From assembly GCA_030848545.1 (NCBI GenBank), contig JAVDCA010000025.1, positions 1 through 64,000 on the forward strand: a stretch of 64,000 nucleotides of DNA. Direction: 5' to 3'. The position numbers and the translations under genes are program-made. Below, piece after piece: positions 28,114 through 35,684 of this stretch (position 1 is its first letter; each line of letters opens with the position of its first letter). This stretch comes from Astrobacterium formosum (lineage in GTDB: Bacteria > Pseudomonadota > Alphaproteobacteria > Rhizobiales > Xanthobacteraceae). The notes beneath the pieces were generated by a model. The model ran no database searches. It saw nothing but the letters and a program-made list of their open reading frames with translations, and had not been told where the DNA came from.

Positions 28114-29473
28114 ATTGCTCTCGGTATCGTTTGACGATCTGCAGTGCGATCACGTTGAGCGCCAGCGTGAAGAAGAACAGCACGAGGCCGAGCGCGAAGG
28201 CAGCCAGCGTCTTGGCGCTGTCGAATTCCTGATCGCCGACCAGAATGGTCTTGATCTGCACCGTGAAGGTGGTGACGGCGTGGAGCGGGTTGAAGGTCAG
28301 GTTGCCGGCCAGGCCCGCCGCCATCACCACGATCATGGTCTCGCCGACCGCGCGGCTGATCGCCAGCATCATGGCCGACACGATGCCCGAGAACGCGGCC
28401 GGCAGGACCACCTTCTTGATGGTCTCCGACCGGGTGGCACCCATGGCGTAGGAGCCGTCACGCAACGACTGCGGCACGGAATTGATGACGTCGTCGGACA
28501 GGGACGACACGAACGGAATGATCATCATCCCCATGACGATGCCGGCGGCCAGCGCGCTCTCGGAGGCGACGTCGAGGCCGAGCATTTCGCCGAACGAACG
28601 AATCGTCGGCGCCACCGTCAGCGCCGCGAAGAAGCCGAGCACCACGGTCGGGATGCCGGCGAGGATCTCGAGGATCGGCTTGGCAATCGAGCGGAACCGC
28701 AGCGAAGCGTATTCCGACATATAGATGGCGGCGAACAAGCCGACCGGACCGGCGATCAGCATGGCGATGATGGTGATGAGCAACGTGCCGGTCACCAGCG
28801 GCACGATACCGAAGGCGCCGGAGGAGCCGACCTGATCGGCGCGGATGGCCGTCTGCGGGCTCCATTGCAGCCCGAACAGGAATTCGGTGATCGGCACTTT
28901 GTCGAAAAAGCGCAACGACTCGAACAGGACGGAGGCGAGGATGCCGACGGTGGTCAGGACGGCGACGCAGGCGGCGGCGAACAGCACACCCCCGACGAAA
29001 CGTTCGACGTGATTGCGGGCGCGAAACTGGCCGGAAAGACTGCGCAACGCCAGCACCAGCGCGATCAAACCGAACACGATGCCCGTCAGCAGGACGAGAT
29101 TCGCCGACCAGCTGTGGTAGAGGCTGTAGACCTCGGCGGCGTTTCTGAGCTTCGCCGACGGCTCGCCCTGAAACTGGCCGCTCGCCACAGCGCGGATGTC
29201 GCGCAGATCGGCGGACTTTTGGAAATCATTGCCGAGCACGGCGGGATCGAAGGCGTTGATCGCCTGCCACTCGGTGACGCGCTCGGCGACGGGCAGCCCG
29301 ACGGCGAGGACAGCGAGCATCGGCACGAGAATGCCGATGACGACGAAAGCCCCGTGATAGTTCGGGCGCGAATGCAGGTGTTCGGATCGGCCGGCGGCGA
29401 CGGCACGTGAACGGCCGATGGTGAAGCCGATCGCCACGAGCACAAGAAGGCCGGCGAAATACAGGATGGTCAT
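28106..29473 (-). CDS. pstC: Phosphate ABC transporter permease PstC
   Basis: A 455-residue permease with an N-terminal extension (TM helix 1-22, another about 41-63, then a periplasmic loop) before the permease core. The EAA-type loop reads SYAMGATRSETIKKVVLPAA and the core begins around residue 225 (VTGTLLITIIAMLIAGPVGL). Pairs with PstA, whose start it overlaps. A hairpin lies in the 92-bp gap to pstS. Confidence 0.97.
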   Translation of the reverse strand: MTILYFAGLLVLVAIGFTIGRSRAVAAGRSEHLHSRPNYHGAFVVIGILVPMLAVLAVGLPVAERVTEWQAINAFDPAVLGNDFQKSADLRDIRAVASGQFQGEPSAKLRNAAEVYSLYHSWSANLVLLTGIVFGLIALVLALRSLSGQFRARNHVERFVGGVLFAAACVAVLTTVGILASVLFESLRFFDKVPITEFLFGLQWSPQTAIRADQVGSSGAFGIVPLVTGTLLITIIAMLIAGPVGLFAAIYMSEYASLRFRSIAKPILEILAGIPTVVLGFFAALTVAPTIRSFGEMLGLDVASESALAAGIVMGMMIIPFVSSLSDDVINSVPQSLRDGSYAMGATRSETIKKVVLPAAFSGIVSAMMLAISRAVGETMIVVMAAGLAGNLTFNPLHAVTTFTVQIKTILVGDQEFDSAKTLAAFALGLVLFFFTLALNVIALQIVKRYREQYD

Positions 29474-29525
29474 CGGGACTTGCCCCCTGCCCGAAACGAC
29501 GGACGAGACTCGGGAAGAGTCGAAG

Positions 29526-29552
29526 ACGGCCGCGCCTTGTCGGCGCGGCCGT
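29526..29552 (-). terminator. Hairpin between pstS and pstC
   Basis: Perfect 11-bp stem ACGGCCGCGCC (29526-29536) and GGCGCGGCCGT (29542-29552). It has only a weak T-rich tail on the minus strand, so it may act as a partial terminator or mRNA stabiliser favouring pstS expression over the permease genes. Confidence 0.65.
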
Positions 29553-29565
29553 TCGCAATTTGTGA

Positions 29566-30621
29566 TCAGGACAGCGGATCGGCGCTCATCGGCTGCATGT
29601 CGAGGACCGATTTGCGAACTTTGTCCGCTTCGGCCTTCGGCAGGGTCACGAGGCCCTTCTTCGAGAGATAGCCGTCCTCGCCGATCGCCTTGGGCGATAC
29701 GTATTCGGCGACGAACTTGTCGATGCCCGGGACGACGCCGACGTGCTGCTTCTTGACGTAGACGTAGAGCAGGCGCGAGCCCGGATACTTGCCGCCGGCG
29801 ATGTTTTCGTAGGTCGGCTCGACGGCATTGAGAGAAACGCCGCGCAGCTTCGAGGTGTTTTCCTCGAGGAAGGAGTAGCCGAAGATGCCGAAGGCATTCT
29901 TATTGGCGACCAGCTTCTGGACGATCAGGTTGTCGTTCTCGCCGGCTTCGACATAAGCGCCGTCTTCACGGAGAGACTTCCACGCCTTGTCGAACGCCTT
30001 GGAGTCGGACTTCTTGAGAGCAGCCAGGGCCGGAATCGCGGCAGCGCCGTGCTCGAGCAGCAGTTCATGCAGCGCGTCGCGGGTGCCGGAGGTCGGCGGC
30101 GGGCCGAGCACTTCGATCTTGGTGTTCGGCAGCGACTTGTCGATGTCCGACCAGTTCTTGTTGGGATTGGCGACCAATTTGCCGTCGGCGCCGGGCACTT
30201 CCTTGGCGATGGCGAGGAAGAGCTGGGCGAGGGTGAGCTTCATCGGCGCGCCGTCCTTCGACTGGGCAACGCTGATGCCGTCGAAGCCGACGGTGATCTC
30301 GACGATGTCCTTGACGCCGTTCTTCTGGCAGCTGGCGAACTCGCCCTTCTTCATGCGGCGCGAGGCATTGGTGGCGTCCGGATGGCCTTCGCCGACGCCG
30401 GCGCAGAACAGCTTCATGCCGCCGCCCGTGCCGGTCGATTCCACGACCGGCGTCTTGATGCCGGCCGTCTTGCCGAGCTGCTCGGCAACCGCGGTGGTGA
30501 AGGGGTACACCGTCGAGGAGCCGACGATACGGATCTGGTCACGCGCCTCGGCGGCGCCGGTAGCGATCGCGACGAAGCCGGCCAGCACACCGGCAGTGAT
30601 GATTGTCCGGGATGATTTCAA
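29566..30621 (-). CDS. pstS: Phosphate-binding protein PstS
   Basis: A 351-residue periplasmic phosphate receptor. The start is a TTG at 30621: an AGGAGA Shine-Dalgarno sits eight bases before it, and the protein then opens with a normal signal peptide (KSSRTIITAGVLAGF, cut after GAAEA) directly before DQIRIVGSSTVYPFTT. Upstream in-frame codons give an unrelated basic lead. The phosphate-binding loops GSSTVYPF, SRRMKKGE and SGTRDAL are visible. A PHO box lies about 200 bp upstream, so it should be strongly induced in phosphate limitation. Confidence 0.96.
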   Translation of the reverse strand: MKSSRTIITAGVLAGFVAIATGAAEARDQIRIVGSSTVYPFTTAVAEQLGKTAGIKTPVVESTGTGGGMKLFCAGVGEGHPDATNASRRMKKGEFASCQKNGVKDIVEITVGFDGISVAQSKDGAPMKLTLAQLFLAIAKEVPGADGKLVANPNKNWSDIDKSLPNTKIEVLGPPPTSGTRDALHELLLEHGAAAIPALAALKKSDSKAFDKAWKSLREDGAYVEAGENDNLIVQKLVANKNAFGIFGYSFLEENTSKLRGVSLNAVEPTYENIAGGKYPGSRLLYVYVKKQHVGVVPGIDKFVAEYVSPKAIGEDGYLSKKGLVTLPKAEADKVRKSVLDMQPMSADPLS

Positions 30622-30817
30622 GGGTTCTCTCCTGTTTGACAGCCAATTTTGCGGTCGCGGACTCGGATAGCCCGCGGCGGCGATGGCATCGCTGCTTGTT
30701 CTTCTGCAGACGGGGGTCCGCGGTCTACGCGCGATACGTTGGCGGTTCCGAGGCGCCACCGAGCGGTGTACCGCCCCGAGACCGCCGCAAGTCCTACGCC
30801 TTCCATGTCGCCGTTCT

Positions 30818-30835
30818 ATGATAGATCGATGACAG
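30818..30835 (-). promoter_or_regulatory. PHO box of pstS
   Basis: On the minus strand: CTGTCAT-CGAT-CTATCAT, two 7-bp direct repeats 11 bp apart, the PhoB-binding layout (consensus CTGTCAT-N4-CTGTCAT, one mismatch). It starts 15 bp after the phoR stop and about 200 bp before the pstS start, so it drives pstS and the genes behind it, not phoR. I see no clear -10 element. Confidence 0.82.
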
Positions 30836-30850
30836 TTGGATGATGGTCTA

Positions 30851-32185
30851 TCAGACTGTTTTGGTTGATGATTTTGATTCCGCCGGCAATTCCGCGGAAA
30901 TCAGCGGCAGCCGCGCCGTGAAGGTCGCGCCCTGTCCGAGCACGCTCTCGATCACGAGCCGGCCGCGATGCCGGGCGAGGATGTGCTTGACGAGTGCGAG
31001 GCCGAGCCCGGTGCCGCCCTGGGCGCGGCTGCCGGCGGTGTCGACCCGATAGAAGCGTTCGGTCAGCCGTGGCAAGTGCTCCGGCGCGATGCCGGGTCCG
31101 TAATCGCGCACGGCCACGACCGCTTGCGTGCCGTCGTCTCCCGGCTCGTGGCGCAGCAATATGTCGACGCGCGCCCCCGAGGCCCCGTATTTGAGCGCGT
31201 TCTCGATCAGGTTCTCGAACAGGCGGATCAGTTCGTCGCGATCGCCGTGCACCTGGGTGGCGTCGGCGGCGGCCTCGATCGCCACCTCGACGCCGCGCTC
31301 GCGGGCGAGCAGCTGCAGGCCGTCGGCCACCTGGCGCACGATGGCGGTGAGATCGACCGGCTGGGTCGGATGGATATGGGCCTTGAGCTCGATGCGCGAC
31401 AACGACAGGAGGTCGTCGATCAGCCGCGCCATGCGGGTCGCCTGCTGCTTCATGATGGCGAGGAAGCGCTCGCGCGCCGCCTCGTCGTTCCTGGCCGGCC
31501 CCTGCAGGGTATCGATGAAGCCCGACAGCGAGGCGAGCGGCGTGCGCAACTCGTGGCTCGCATTGGCGACGAAGTCGGCCCGCATCTCCTCGACGCGGCG
31601 CAGCGGCGTCAGGTCGTGCAGGGTGACGATGACGACGTCGCGGCGGCCCGCGATGCTCTCCGGCAGCGCCAGAGGAACGACCGCCACCTCCATCCAGCGG
31701 TCGGTCGGCACGCGCTGCATGAATTCCTGCCGCTGCATCTCGCCGGTCTTGGCTGCGGCGCGGACCGCATCGAGCACCTCGGTGTTGCGCAACGCGAACC
31801 ACAGCGGCGTGCCGCGCGTCAGGCCGGGCGCGATGACGCGCGCCGGATCGTTGGCGGCCAGGACCTGGCCCTCGTGTTCGAGCACGATCACGGGATCGGG
31901 GACGCCGGCGATGATGCTTTCGATCAGCCAGTCCGCCACCAGGGGTTTGGCGATCTCCTGCACGGGCACGCTCGGACGGCGCGTGAACAACTCGTCGAGA
32001 TCGACCAGGATGCCGGTGCAGAGCAGGATGAAGGCGCCGAGCGCCGGCCAGGGGGTGAGGTATCCGAACAGAACGAGGCCGAACAGCACCGCCGCCGGCA
32101 CCGCCAGCGTGTAGCGCGCTCGCAGGACGCGGTCCCACCAGGACCACGGCCACGGCAAGATCGGGCGGTTCGGTTCGGCTGTCAT
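30851..32185 (-). CDS. phoR: Phosphate regulon sensor kinase PhoR
   Basis: A 444-residue membrane histidine kinase. Two N-terminal TM helices (about residues 25-60) with almost no periplasmic loop, a PAS domain (about 85-190, PDPVIVLEHEGQVLAAND), HisKA with the acceptor His in ANASHELRTPLASL, and an HATPase domain ending GGTGLGLALVKHIL. The short periplasmic part is typical of PhoR, which senses Pst activity through PhoU rather than a ligand. It precedes pstS by 229 bp on the same strand. Confidence 0.95.
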   Translation of the reverse strand: MTAEPNRPILPWPWSWWDRVLRARYTLAVPAAVLFGLVLFGYLTPWPALGAFILLCTGILVDLDELFTRRPSVPVQEIAKPLVADWLIESIIAGVPDPVIVLEHEGQVLAANDPARVIAPGLTRGTPLWFALRNTEVLDAVRAAAKTGEMQRQEFMQRVPTDRWMEVAVVPLALPESIAGRRDVVIVTLHDLTPLRRVEEMRADFVANASHELRTPLASLSGFIDTLQGPARNDEAARERFLAIMKQQATRMARLIDDLLSLSRIELKAHIHPTQPVDLTAIVRQVADGLQLLARERGVEVAIEAAADATQVHGDRDELIRLFENLIENALKYGASGARVDILLRHEPGDDGTQAVVAVRDYGPGIAPEHLPRLTERFYRVDTAGSRAQGGTGLGLALVKHILARHRGRLVIESVLGQGATFTARLPLISAELPAESKSSTKTV

Positions 32186-32283
32186 GGTTCGTCCGGCGCG
32201 TCGTTCGCCGAACCCTTACGGCATTTCAAGTTCCCGCGGGAGTCGCGATGGCTACTGGGTGAACCGAGCCGCGGATATTCGCC

Positions 32284-33336
32284 TCACGCGACATCGCGTT
32301 TCCTGCGTCCGCCACCGGACCCGGACAGCGACCCGGCCCGGCCTTCGGCCGCACACAAGGCGGCCCGGCGCGCCCGCACATTCAGCCACACTTCGCGGGT
32401 TCCCAGGACCACCAGCGCACAGGCGAACGGCGTGATGTAGTAGAGCAGGCGGAACAGGAGCAGCCCGGCGAGCAACTCCTCCTTGTTGAACTGCCACAAA
32501 GCCACCAGCATGGCGGCATCGAAGACGCCGAGGCCGCCGGGCGAATGGCTGGCGAACCCCAGGAGCGTCGCCGACACGAAGATCACCGCCAGGGTCACGA
32601 AGCTGATGTACGGCTCATGGGGGACCAGCATGTACATGGCGGCGGCGCAGCAGGCGAGGTCGACGATGCCGATGAATATCTGCAGCAGCGTCAGCGGACC
32701 GTTGGGAAGCGCCACTTCCCAGTTCTGGCGCCCGACCAGACGTGGCGTCTTCCAAACCCACGCCACATAGCCGACCAGGATCGTGAGGGCGCCCAAGGCG
32801 AGGATCCGGTTGATCCAGGGCGGCAACTGGTCGATCTGAGAGGCGGCTTCCGGCGCATAGGCGATGCCGAGCCCCAGCACGGTGGCGTTGCCGAGCCAGA
32901 AGGTGAGGCCGGCGATGAAGCACACCTTGGCGACTTCGACCGCCGACAACCCGTGCGCCGAATAGATCCGGTAGCGAACCGCGCCGCCCGTGAAGACGCT
33001 GGCGCCGACATTGTGCCCGACCGAATAGCTCGTGAAGCCGGCCAGTGCCGCCACACGGTAGGGGACGTCGTCGCGGCGAATGGTCCGCAGCGCGAACAGG
33101 TCGTAGAAGGTCAGGGTGAAATAGCCTGCGGCGACGCACAGGCCGGCCAAAAGGATGTCGAGCTTCGACGTCGCCTTGATGGCAGCCAGGAGGTCGTCGA
33201 AATCGAGATCGTGCAAGGTGCGGTAGAGTACGACCGCCGCGGTGGCGATGATGACGAGGCTCAGGAGCGCCCCGATCCACTTCCACCCGAACCTTTCTCC
33301 AAAGCGCTGGGCCGCCTTGCGAACACGCGCGAACAT
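32284..33336 (-). CDS. UPF0104 / LPG-synthase-TM family membrane protein
   Basis: A 350-residue polytopic membrane protein with about eight TM helices and the flippase-like domain of lysylphosphatidylglycerol synthases (YbhN/UPF0104 family). Conserved points are SYSVGHNVGASVFTGGAVRYR (hallmark GHN...GGxxRY) and SHSPGGLGVFDA. It lacks the C-terminal lysyltransferase domain, so it is not an MprF; the function is unknown, with lipid translocation the usual suggestion. It ends in a Gly/Arg-rich cytoplasmic tail. It lies 98 bp upstream of phoR on the same strand and could share its transcript. Confidence 0.85.
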   Translation of the reverse strand: MFARVRKAAQRFGERFGWKWIGALLSLVIIATAAVVLYRTLHDLDFDDLLAAIKATSKLDILLAGLCVAAGYFTLTFYDLFALRTIRRDDVPYRVAALAGFTSYSVGHNVGASVFTGGAVRYRIYSAHGLSAVEVAKVCFIAGLTFWLGNATVLGLGIAYAPEAASQIDQLPPWINRILALGALTILVGYVAWVWKTPRLVGRQNWEVALPNGPLTLLQIFIGIVDLACCAAAMYMLVPHEPYISFVTLAVIFVSATLLGFASHSPGGLGVFDAAMLVALWQFNKEELLAGLLLFRLLYYITPFACALVVLGTREVWLNVRARRAALCAAEGRAGSLSGSGGGRRKRDVA

Positions 33337-33488
33337 CTGGTCTCCTGGCGGGATGGCGATCGGCGGCCGAAGCCCCCCCGCATGCCGACGCGTGACGCTC
33401 CTAACAGATGCGCGCCGAGAAGGCGAGGGTGTCGCGCCGACGCATTTGAATACCTAACGGCAGCGTCGAGCATCAGACACGTCGGCAC

Positions 33489-33518
33489 GAAAATGCCCGG
33501 CCGCGAAGCCGGGCAAAA
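33489..33518. terminator. Terminator of the TctC-type gene, possibly bidirectional
   Basis: Stem TGCCCGGC (33494-33501) with GCCGGGCA (33508-33515), 6-nt loop, flanked by GAAAA on the left and AAAATC on the right. On the minus strand it is followed by TTTTC, 24 nt beyond the stop of the binding-protein gene. Confidence 0.75.
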
Positions 33519-33542
33519 TCGCTGGACGGGTCGGACGCAAGG

Positions 33543-34535
33543 TCAGTCGGCGCTGGCGCCGCTGCGCTTGATGGGCTCCGCCCACTTCTCGATTTCGGCC
33601 TTGGTGAACTGCGCCAGATATTCGGGCGACTGGCGATCCTTGGCCACCACCACGGCACCGAATTCGGCGAGACGCGCCTTCACCGAAGCGGTTTCGACCG
33701 CCGCGGTCGCGGCGTCGTGCAGTTTCTTGACCACCGCCGCCGGCACCCCCTTGGGCAGGTAGATGGCGTTCCAGGTATATGCTTCCATGCCCTTGAAGCC
33801 CTGCTCGCCGGCGGTCGGCAGGTTCGGCAGTGCCGGCGAACGCTCCTTGGTCATGATGGCGAGCGCCTTGATGGTGCCGCCGTCGATCTGGGGCTTTGCG
33901 GTGGAGATGATCTCGCAGATGAAGTCGATGCGGCCGCCCTGCAGATCCTGCATGGCCGGCCCGGTGCCACGATAGGGCACGTGGGTGATGTTGGTTCCCA
34001 TCGCCATGTTGGCGACCACGCAGGCCAGATGGGTGGCGGCGCCGGTGCCGGCCGACCCGAAGGTCATCTTGGCCTCGTTCTTCTTGGAATAGTCGACGAA
34101 CTCCTTCAGGTTGGCGACCGGCAGATCCTTGCGGGCCACGATCGCGATCGGGACCTCGATCAGGAGGGCGACCGGGGTGAAGTCGGTCAGCGCGTTGTAG
34201 AGCGGCTTCTTGTAGAGCGTCTGCCCCTGCGCATGGGTGCCGACCGTGCCGAGCACGAGGGTGTAGCCGTCGGGCGCCGCATTGGCGACGCGCGCCGACC
34301 CGGTCATGCCGCCGGCACCGCCGACATTCTCGATAATGACCTGTTGGCCGAGCAGTTCGCCCATGCGCTGGGCGATGACACGTCCCTGCACGTCGGTGGG
34401 CCCGCCGGCGGCGAACGGGATCACCATGGTGATGGGACGATTGGGGTAGTCCTGGGCGAGGGAGGGGGTGTGGGCTGACAAAGCACCGCCCATGAGGAGG
34501 ACGGCAGCGAGCATCTTGAACCTGCGGCTGAACAT
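33543..34535 (-). CDS. Tripartite tricarboxylate-type binding protein (TctC/Bug family)
   Basis: A 330-residue periplasmic binding protein. ATG at 34535 has a GGGAGG site; the signal peptide ends near residue 28 (PSLAQ). Family motifs are clear: YPNRPITMVIPFAAGGPTD (Bug start), ENVGGAGGMTGSARVA, and THVPYRGTGPAMQDLQGGRIDF (recognisable by VPYRGTGPA). TctC proteins bind carboxylates such as citrate, aspartate or nicotinate-type ligands. No tctA or tctB is near, as with most expanded Bug proteins. It is divergent from an aspartate-dehydrogenase-like gene, which hints at a dicarboxylate or amino-acid ligand. Confidence 0.93.
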   Translation of the reverse strand: MFSRRFKMLAAVLLMGGALSAHTPSLAQDYPNRPITMVIPFAAGGPTDVQGRVIAQRMGELLGQQVIIENVGGAGGMTGSARVANAAPDGYTLVLGTVGTHAQGQTLYKKPLYNALTDFTPVALLIEVPIAIVARKDLPVANLKEFVDYSKKNEAKMTFGSAGTGAATHLACVVANMAMGTNITHVPYRGTGPAMQDLQGGRIDFICEIISTAKPQIDGGTIKALAIMTKERSPALPNLPTAGEQGFKGMEAYTWNAIYLPKGVPAAVVKKLHDAATAAVETASVKARLAEFGAVVVAKDRQSPEYLAQFTKAEIEKWAEPIKRSGASAD

Positions 34536-34680
34536 CAGTGAACCTCCCGTGTGAAGACGGTAAATTGATCCAGGGCACACGACCGGTCAACAACCAAACA
34601 AGACCGCATACGCAAGGCACGGACCGGCACGCTTGCGATGGCGACGGGTGCCGGCGTAAGGAGCGTCCGGAGTTGGGGGC

Positions 34681-34722
34681 GAGTACTTGGGGGCGAGTAC
34701 TTGGGGGAGAGTACTTGGGGGA
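34681..34722. repeat. Three tandem 14-bp repeats before the aspartate dehydrogenase-like gene
   Basis: Unit GAGTACTTGGGGGC or GAGTACTTGGGGGA, three copies at 34681-34694, 34695-34708 and 34709-34722, with a shortened relative GAGTTGGGGGC just upstream (34670-34680). Each unit carries the palindrome AGTACT. It ends 10 bp before the ATG at 34733 and includes or abuts the ribosome-binding region. Confidence 0.9.
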
Positions 34723-34732
34723 GAGCAAGGCC

Positions 34733-35533
34733 ATGACCACACGTGTCGCCATCGCCGGCCTGGGGGCCATCGGACGCGCGCTGGCGTCACGATTGAGCTC
34801 GGTTGCCGGGCTCGAACTGAGTTGCGTCGCCGCCCGGCGACAGAATGCCGCGCGCGAATGGCTCGACCGCGAGGGCATCGGCTGCCCCGTCGTGCCCCTC
34901 GAGGCACTGCCGGAACACGCCGATATCGCGGTCGAATGCGCGCCCGCGGCGATCCTGGAAGACATCTGCCGGCCCATGCTCCGGGCCGGCAAGCGCGTCC
35001 TGGTGCTCAGCGTCGGCGCCCTTCTGCCGCGGCCCGACCTCATCGACCTTGCCCGCGCCCATGGCGGCCAGATCATCGTGCCGACCGGCGCTCTCCTCGG
35101 CCTCGACGCGGTCTCGGCCGCCGCCGAGGGCGAGATCCGCTCCGTCACCATGGTGACCCGAAAGCCGCCCCGCGGGCTCGCCGGCGCCCCCTATCTGGTC
35201 GCCCACGGCATCTCGGTCGAGGGACTGACCGAAGCCAAGCGCGTGTTCCAGGGCACCGCCCGCGACGCCGCCGCCGGCTTTCCGGCCAATCTCAACGTGG
35301 TGGCGGCCTTGTCCCTCGCCGGCATCGGCCCCGATCGCACCACAATCGAGATCTGGGCCGACCCGGCCGTGACCCGCAACTGTCACACCATCGAGGTGGA
35401 GGCGGATTCGGCGAGCTTTACGATGACGATCGAGAACATCCCTTCGGAAAATCCCAAGACCGGGCGGATCACCGCTTTGTCGGCACTCGCAGCGCTACGC
35501 AAGCTCGGAGCGCCCCTGCGGGTCGGGACGTGA
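34733..35533 (+). CDS. nadX: Aspartate dehydrogenase-like protein (NadX family)
   Basis: A 266-residue NAD(P)-binding protein. The Rossmann motif GLGAIGRA opens the sequence, PTGALLGLDAVSAAAEG forms the central part, and the DUF108 catalytic region has the conserved His in NCHTIEVE and the NPKTGRITALSALAALR end. The reaction expected is L-aspartate to iminoaspartate/oxaloacetate, feeding NAD synthesis or aspartate breakdown. No nadA or nadC follows, so a catabolic role is as likely. The ATG at 34733 is fixed by the Rossmann start; upstream in-frame sequence is the 14-bp repeat array. Divergent from the TctC-type gene. Confidence 0.9.
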   Translation: MTTRVAIAGLGAIGRALASRLSSVAGLELSCVAARRQNAAREWLDREGIGCPVVPLEALPEHADIAVECAPAAILEDICRPMLRAGKRVLVLSVGALLPRPDLIDLARAHGGQIIVPTGALLGLDAVSAAAEGEIRSVTMVTRKPPRGLAGAPYLVAHGISVEGLTEAKRVFQGTARDAAAGFPANLNVVAALSLAGIGPDRTTIEIWADPAVTRNCHTIEVEADSASFTMTIENIPSENPKTGRITALSALAALRKLGAPLRVGT

Positions 35534-35579
35534 AGGGCGACCGTATCCGTCGAACTTGCGCACCCACTTGCGCACCCAC

Positions 35580-35670
35580 CGTCATGGCCGGGCTTGTCCC
35601 GGCCATCCACGTCTTTGACGCGGCGAGGCCCCCAAGACGTGGATGCCCGCGACAAGCGCGGGCATGACGA
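35580..35670. repeat. Intergenic palindromic repeat, CGTCATGGCCGGG family
   Basis: Ends CGTCATGGCCGG and GGGCATGACG are inverted; inner CACGTCTT and AAGACGTGG pair. Same family as 9272-9395. It fills the gap between the convergent nadX-like and ppc genes. A tandem CTTGCGCACCCA pair (35555-35578) precedes it. Confidence 0.78.
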
Positions 35671-35684
35671 AGGCGAAGCTCAGT

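Noticed and set aside
34681-34722. Possible CRISPR-like array
   Set aside because: Units are 14 bp, directly abutting and without spacers; it is a simple tandem repeat.
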